NCBI GenBank assembly: GCA_023432805.1
Contig: JAEYUG010000108.1
Coordinates: 5,211 to 69,210 of the forward strand
Origin: Bacteroidota bacterium
GTDB lineage: Bacteria; Bacteroidota; Ignavibacteria; SZUA-365
DNA: 64,000 nucleotides
Direction: 5' to 3'
The notes under the pieces: model-generated
What the model saw: only the letters and a program-made list of their open reading frames with translations
Told to the model about the DNA's origin: nothing
The model's database searches: none
Made by a program: the position numbers and the translations under genes
Shown here: piece after piece, positions 61,106 to 64,000 of the stretch
Numbering within the stretch: the stretch's first letter is position 1
Layout of the letters: each line of letters opens with the position of its first letter

Positions 61106-62077
61106 TCAGCGAACGATCTGCAGGGGTCGAGAGGAACGGCTGCGCGCCGATGTCGCAACAAGGCTGTACATGCCTGCGGCCAGGCCGCGCACATTCAGCG
61201 GAAGCACCCGCTGACCGGCGGTCGAGAGTTCGACATCCTGCGAGATGACGGTGCGGCCGAGCATGTCGACCACGGCCAGCCGAAGCCGTGTCGGCGCCGA
61301 ACTGGAAAGCGTTACACGCGCCGCTCCGTCGCGGATCGGATGCGGAGCAAGCGCGTCGATCGACAACGCGATCGGTGCGGAAGCGCCAGGCCCGTCGACT
61401 GCGACCGTTCCCACTTCCGTATAGAAATCGAACAGGGCCGGGATCCTGTCGGACGTCGCAAAGGGACCGTCGCCATTGGCCGCCTGCAGGCCGACCTTCG
61501 CCTTCGAATGATCGAGGTTGACGTCCTTGGCAAATGCGATGTAATCGTAATGCGCCCCGTCCGTGCTCCATGTGCTTGCGAACTTCCAGACGTTGCCGAT
61601 CTTCTTGCGTTCGAGCCGCAACCAGACAGTGTTCTCGATGACGTTGGGATTGAATTCGAAACTGACCGCACCGCCCACCTCAGACTCGAACCACACGCCG
61701 TTGACGAATTCCGACCAGCCGCGCGATACGCGGATGTAGTTGTCATCATCGACGTAATAGACGATTCCTGCGTTGTGGTACAGCTGATCAGGAGCGAAGG
61801 TCACCTTCGTCTCGATGACGAAACTGCTGTCTATCGGCGCTCGCAGCAGCAGGTTCTTGACATTGTTGTACTCGGTCTCGTTGAGCGCGCCCTTCTGCGT
61901 GGTGATCTCCAGATGCGTTCCTGTCAGACGCCATGCAGACCGGTCCTCACGAAGCCATGACCAGCCGCTGTTTGGCACGAGGCTGTTGAAGTCGTCACGG
62001 AAGGTGTTCTGCGCGAACACCTGGGTGGTGAGAAGAAGCGTCAGGGCGGCAAGCACGGCCGCAGCGTGTCGTCTCAT
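61106..62077 (-). CDS. T9SS-exported DUF1349/concanavalin-like protein
   Basis: The 323-residue protein has a signal peptide (AAVLAALTLLLTTQVFAQ), and CAGGAG lies 6 bases before the ATG at 62077. The ~200-residue domain is a lectin-like jelly roll of the DUF1349/beta-xylosidase-C2 type: FRDDFNSLVPNSGWSWLRED, YNNVKNLLLRAPIDSSFVIE, HNAGIVYYVDDDNYIRVSRG, NTVWLRLERKKIGNVWKFAS. A sorting domain ends the chain (IRDGAARVTLSSSAPTRLRL, VVDMLGRTVISQDVEL, VRGLAAGMYSLVAT). It probably binds a polysaccharide at the cell surface; the substrate is not predictable. It converges on the Cys-repeat lipoprotein gene. Confidence 0.85.
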   Translation of the reverse strand: MRRHAAAVLAALTLLLTTQVFAQNTFRDDFNSLVPNSGWSWLREDRSAWRLTGTHLEITTQKGALNETEYNNVKNLLLRAPIDSSFVIETKVTFAPDQLYHNAGIVYYVDDDNYIRVSRGWSEFVNGVWFESEVGGAVSFEFNPNVIENTVWLRLERKKIGNVWKFASTWSTDGAHYDYIAFAKDVNLDHSKAKVGLQAANGDGPFATSDRIPALFDFYTEVGTVAVDGPGASAPIALSIDALAPHPIRDGAARVTLSSSAPTRLRLAVVDMLGRTVISQDVELSTAGQRVLPLNVRGLAAGMYSLVATSARSRSSRPLQIVR

Positions 62078-62169
62078 GAGATGCTCCTGATCGAATTTGA
62101 AGGATGGGCAAGTGTGAAATTCACTCGGGCCCAAAGTAATACATAACATCGAGAAAGCGAGTCAGTTCT

Positions 62170-64000
62170 TCAGCGTACCCAGATTTCCACCCTGCGGTTG
62201 CGCTCACGACCACCGGGTCTGCCGTCATCCGCGACAGGATCCACCGATCCGACACCGATCACGACCTTCGGATCCACACCCTTCGCGCGCAACTCCCTGG
62301 CTGCCTTCTCCGCCAGTGTTGTCGACACGAGGTCCGCACTGTTGCCCCCAAGTTTGTCGGAGAATCCGAGCACCAACACTTCGCCGGGTGCTTCGCGCAG
62401 ATACTCCGCGATCTGTGCCACCGAACGCTGCGACACTGCATCGAACTCCGTGCTACCGGGACGCAACCGCAGGGTCGCACTCAGCCGCTGCGCCCCACGA
62501 ACGATACCACGCAGCCGTACGGATCTGACGAGTCGTTCGCTCCCCATGAGGGGACGGATGCCGGGCACGACGAGACCCCGCAACGCAAAAGTTTCCTGCG
62601 CCTCCTGCGATGTGAGGAAGCCGAGCAGATCGTCGACATCCCGATTCTCTTCGCCAACCCTGCTGTACGCGAACAATCCCGATGTAAGTGGATAGGTGGA
62701 CGCTCGAACCTCATCCACATCGGGCATATGCGCTGAACCCGTTCCATCACTGATGCCGATGCTGCGGAGTCCCTCGGGAACCGGCAGCGCGATGATGCCG
62801 ATGCCATGTGGAGAACGAAGCAGCCGGCTTCGAAAATCCTCAATGGATGCACTCCGTTCCGCTGTTGTCGAAAGCGACACACCGTCAGGAATGATGGCAT
62901 GGATGAGGTCGTCTGTTTCTCCTCCTGGGGGAGGGAGCACGAGTCCTGAACGATCGTGGCCTCCCCGCGCAGCATGCGATGCCGCCCCTGTCGTAAGCAG
63001 CGCAATCACATCTTCAACCGAGTAGGAGGAGTGCGCGCTCCCCTGTCCTGTGACCACTGCCAGTCCCTGAAGAGCGATGGCATATTCACCATCCCACGCG
63101 GCGAGACTCCCCAGTCTGTTCATCTCCTCGCGCGAGCAGGGACGTGCGCTCAACACGACATCGCAATCCCTTCGTCCGAGAGCCGCGAGGCCTGCCGACG
63201 CACGAGCCGTCGTGATTTCCACCGTCCGGACCGTATCGCCGGCAAACCTTCCCTCGAGAATGATGGTCCCCTCCCGCGTCGTACGAGATGTGGAGGTTGC
63301 CCCATGCGTGGAGAACCACTGCTCGATCACAGCAGGCAGCAGCTCTGCATCACGAAAGGCTGGAGCATGAATGCGGACTGAGATCGCGTGTCCGGGTGTC
63401 CCGGAGAGGCTGACGATGTACCATCCCACGACGATCAGCAGCAGGAGTACGGGACCACCGACCTTGATCCAGCCGGGGAGGCGCCTATCGATCAGTGCGT
63501 GATCATCCGGTTCGGGAGGGAGAGGGTCTGTTGCATGTGCGGAAGCATGCCGCTGGGGACTCCATGACGGGAGCGTCGAATGTGCGGCCTGCGCATTCGC
63601 ATCACGGATGCGAGCATCAGCAAGGGCGAGAGTGTTCTTGTCGGGCACGGGCAGAGCATCTGCTGCGACGAGAGGCGGCAGCTTGTCGAACTCTTCGTTG
63701 AATGCGTCGAGCAGTTGCGAGATATCCTCTTCTGCGTCGGGCTGCTCACGAAGTACGCGCTCTGCGTCCTCGCGGGCCTTGCGCTCTGCGTCCTCGCGGG
63801 CCTTGCGCTCTGCGTCCTCACGAGCCTTGCGCTCTGCGTCCTCACGAGCCTTGCGCTCTGCGTCCTCGCGGGCCTTGCGCTCTGCGTCCTCACGAGCCTT
63901 GCGCTCTGCGTCCTCACGAGCCTTGCGCTCTGCGTCCTCACGAGCCTTGCGCTCTGCGTCCTCACGAGCCTTGCGCGCTGCGTCCTCACGAGCCTTGCGC
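62170..64000 (-). CDS. charged-repeat, membrane-anchored substrate-binding/OmpA fusion protein (5' truncated)
   Basis: The frame is open from the window edge at 64000 to the stop at 62170 (about 609 residues seen). Order of parts: ten or more copies of the octapeptide KAREDAER (charged, helical), a linker (LLDAFNEEFDKLPPLVAADA), one membrane helix (VGGPVLLLLIVVGWYIVSL), and a ~250-residue domain resembling PstS-type substrate-binding proteins (VTGQGSAHSSYSVEDVIALL, STYPLTSGLFAYSRVGEEN, GFLTSQEAQETFALRGLVV). A C-terminal OmpA domain follows (LRLRPGSTEFDAVSQRSVAQ, EVLVLGFSDKLGGNSADL, PGGRERNRRVEIWV). 'Substrate-binding plus OmpA' proteins are known, but the N-terminal cytoplasmic repeat arm is unusual. 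An internal GTG at 63648 is not needed as a start. Confidence 0.82.
   Translation of the reverse strand, partial: RKAREDAARKAREDAERKAREDAERKAREDAERKAREDAERKAREDAERKAREDAERKAREDAERKAREDAERKAREDAERVLREQPDAEEDISQLLDAFNEEFDKLPPLVAADALPVPDKNTLALADARIRDANAQAAHSTLPSWSPQRHASAHATDPLPPEPDDHALIDRRLPGWIKVGGPVLLLLIVVGWYIVSLSGTPGHAISVRIHAPAFRDAELLPAVIEQWFSTHGATSTSRTTREGTIILEGRFAGDTVRTVEITTARASAGLAALGRRDCDVVLSARPCSREEMNRLGSLAAWDGEYAIALQGLAVVTGQGSAHSSYSVEDVIALLTTGAASHAARGGHDRSGLVLPPPGGETDDLIHAIIPDGVSLSTTAERSASIEDFRSRLLRSPHGIGIIALPVPEGLRSIGISDGTGSAHMPDVDEVRASTYPLTSGLFAYSRVGEENRDVDDLLGFLTSQEAQETFALRGLVVPGIRPLMGSERLVRSVRLRGIVRGAQRLSATLRLRPGSTEFDAVSQRSVAQIAEYLREAPGEVLVLGFSDKLGGNSADLVSTTLAEKAARELRAKGVDPKVVIGVGSVDPVADDGRPGGRERNRRVEIWVR
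63757..63996 (-). repeat. ten 24-bp in-frame repeats encoding KAREDAER units
   Basis: Ten full copies, from 63757 to 63996 in 24-base steps, run off the window edge. They differ mainly at two positions (the CGCGGGCC and CACGAGCC variants), both synonymous. Each encodes the octapeptide KAREDAER on the minus strand, apart from one R-to-A-type change near the edge (63973-63996). Confidence 0.95.

Noticed and set aside
63492..63989. Repetitive plus-like frame reading RTQSARLV units at the right edge
   Set aside because: It is another frame of the 24-bp repeats; the frame with KAREDAER continues without break into the membrane and OmpA domains.

Overview
The window is a high-G+C (about 60 % by eye), densely coded stretch of a bacterial chromosome. 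It most likely comes from the Bacteroidota/FCB group, and a high-GC Ignavibacteria- or Kapabacteria-like lineage is my best guess. Four things point there: several secreted proteins ending in type IX secretion (T9SS) sorting domains with the NYPNPFNPST signature; paired outer-membrane barrels and OmpA/PD40 lipoproteins; a series of promoter-like sites matching the Bacteroidota -33 TTTG / -7 TAnnTTTG consensus; and a DUF971 gene. No prophage, IS element, CRISPR array or rRNA operon is visible, and no gene-free gap exceeds about 300 bases.

Layout. 1-11000: cell-surface region. The end of a T9SS cargo gene faces a tightly overlapping minus-strand operon (giant IgGFc-binding-like cargo, barrel, OmpA/PD40 lipoprotein, rsmG, two related lipoproteins); a second large cargo gene is divergent from it. 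11000-22000: housekeeping genes (pta, gpmI, rqcH, the C-terminal half of a split carB, lptC-ruvB-era, rsmA, a PAP2 membrane enzyme, tRNA-Gly). 22100-27130: minus-strand run pyrF, larC, histidine kinase, sigma-54 response regulator. 27260-30970: DUF971 gene and mfd. 31000-39700: a DUF4143 ATPase under twin palindromes, a small T9SS cargo gene bracketed by a 24-bp direct repeat, then an acyl-CoA module (two 3-hydroxyacyl-CoA dehydrogenase-family proteins, fused mutase IcmF, enoyl-CoA hydratase). 39800-50930: long minus-strand run mutL, small membrane protein, ftsY, pgsA, subtilisin-like T9SS protease, purF, PHP-domain protein. 51200-64000: a second barrel plus OmpA/PD40 pair, a Lon-family protease, a MarR regulator, a YCF48-like secreted propeller, a membrane protein, a Cys-rich repeat lipoprotein, a DUF1349-like cargo, and a truncated gene joining charged repeats, a membrane segment, a substrate-binding-like domain and an OmpA domain.

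Most notable: (i) three genes (rsmA, era, marR-like) whose Bacteroidota-type -7 box lies 3-6 nt from the start codon, implying leaderless mRNAs; (ii) a family of short GGACG-N4-CGTCC hairpin repeats that forms a 54-bp array between icmF and hbd and has also been absorbed in frame into the 3' end of rsmA; (iii) twin palindromes at the promoter of the DUF4143 ATPase; (iv) a carB split inside the oligomerisation domain; (v) the repeat-TM-binding protein-OmpA gene at the right edge. Functional names come from motif recognition by eye; no database search was run.
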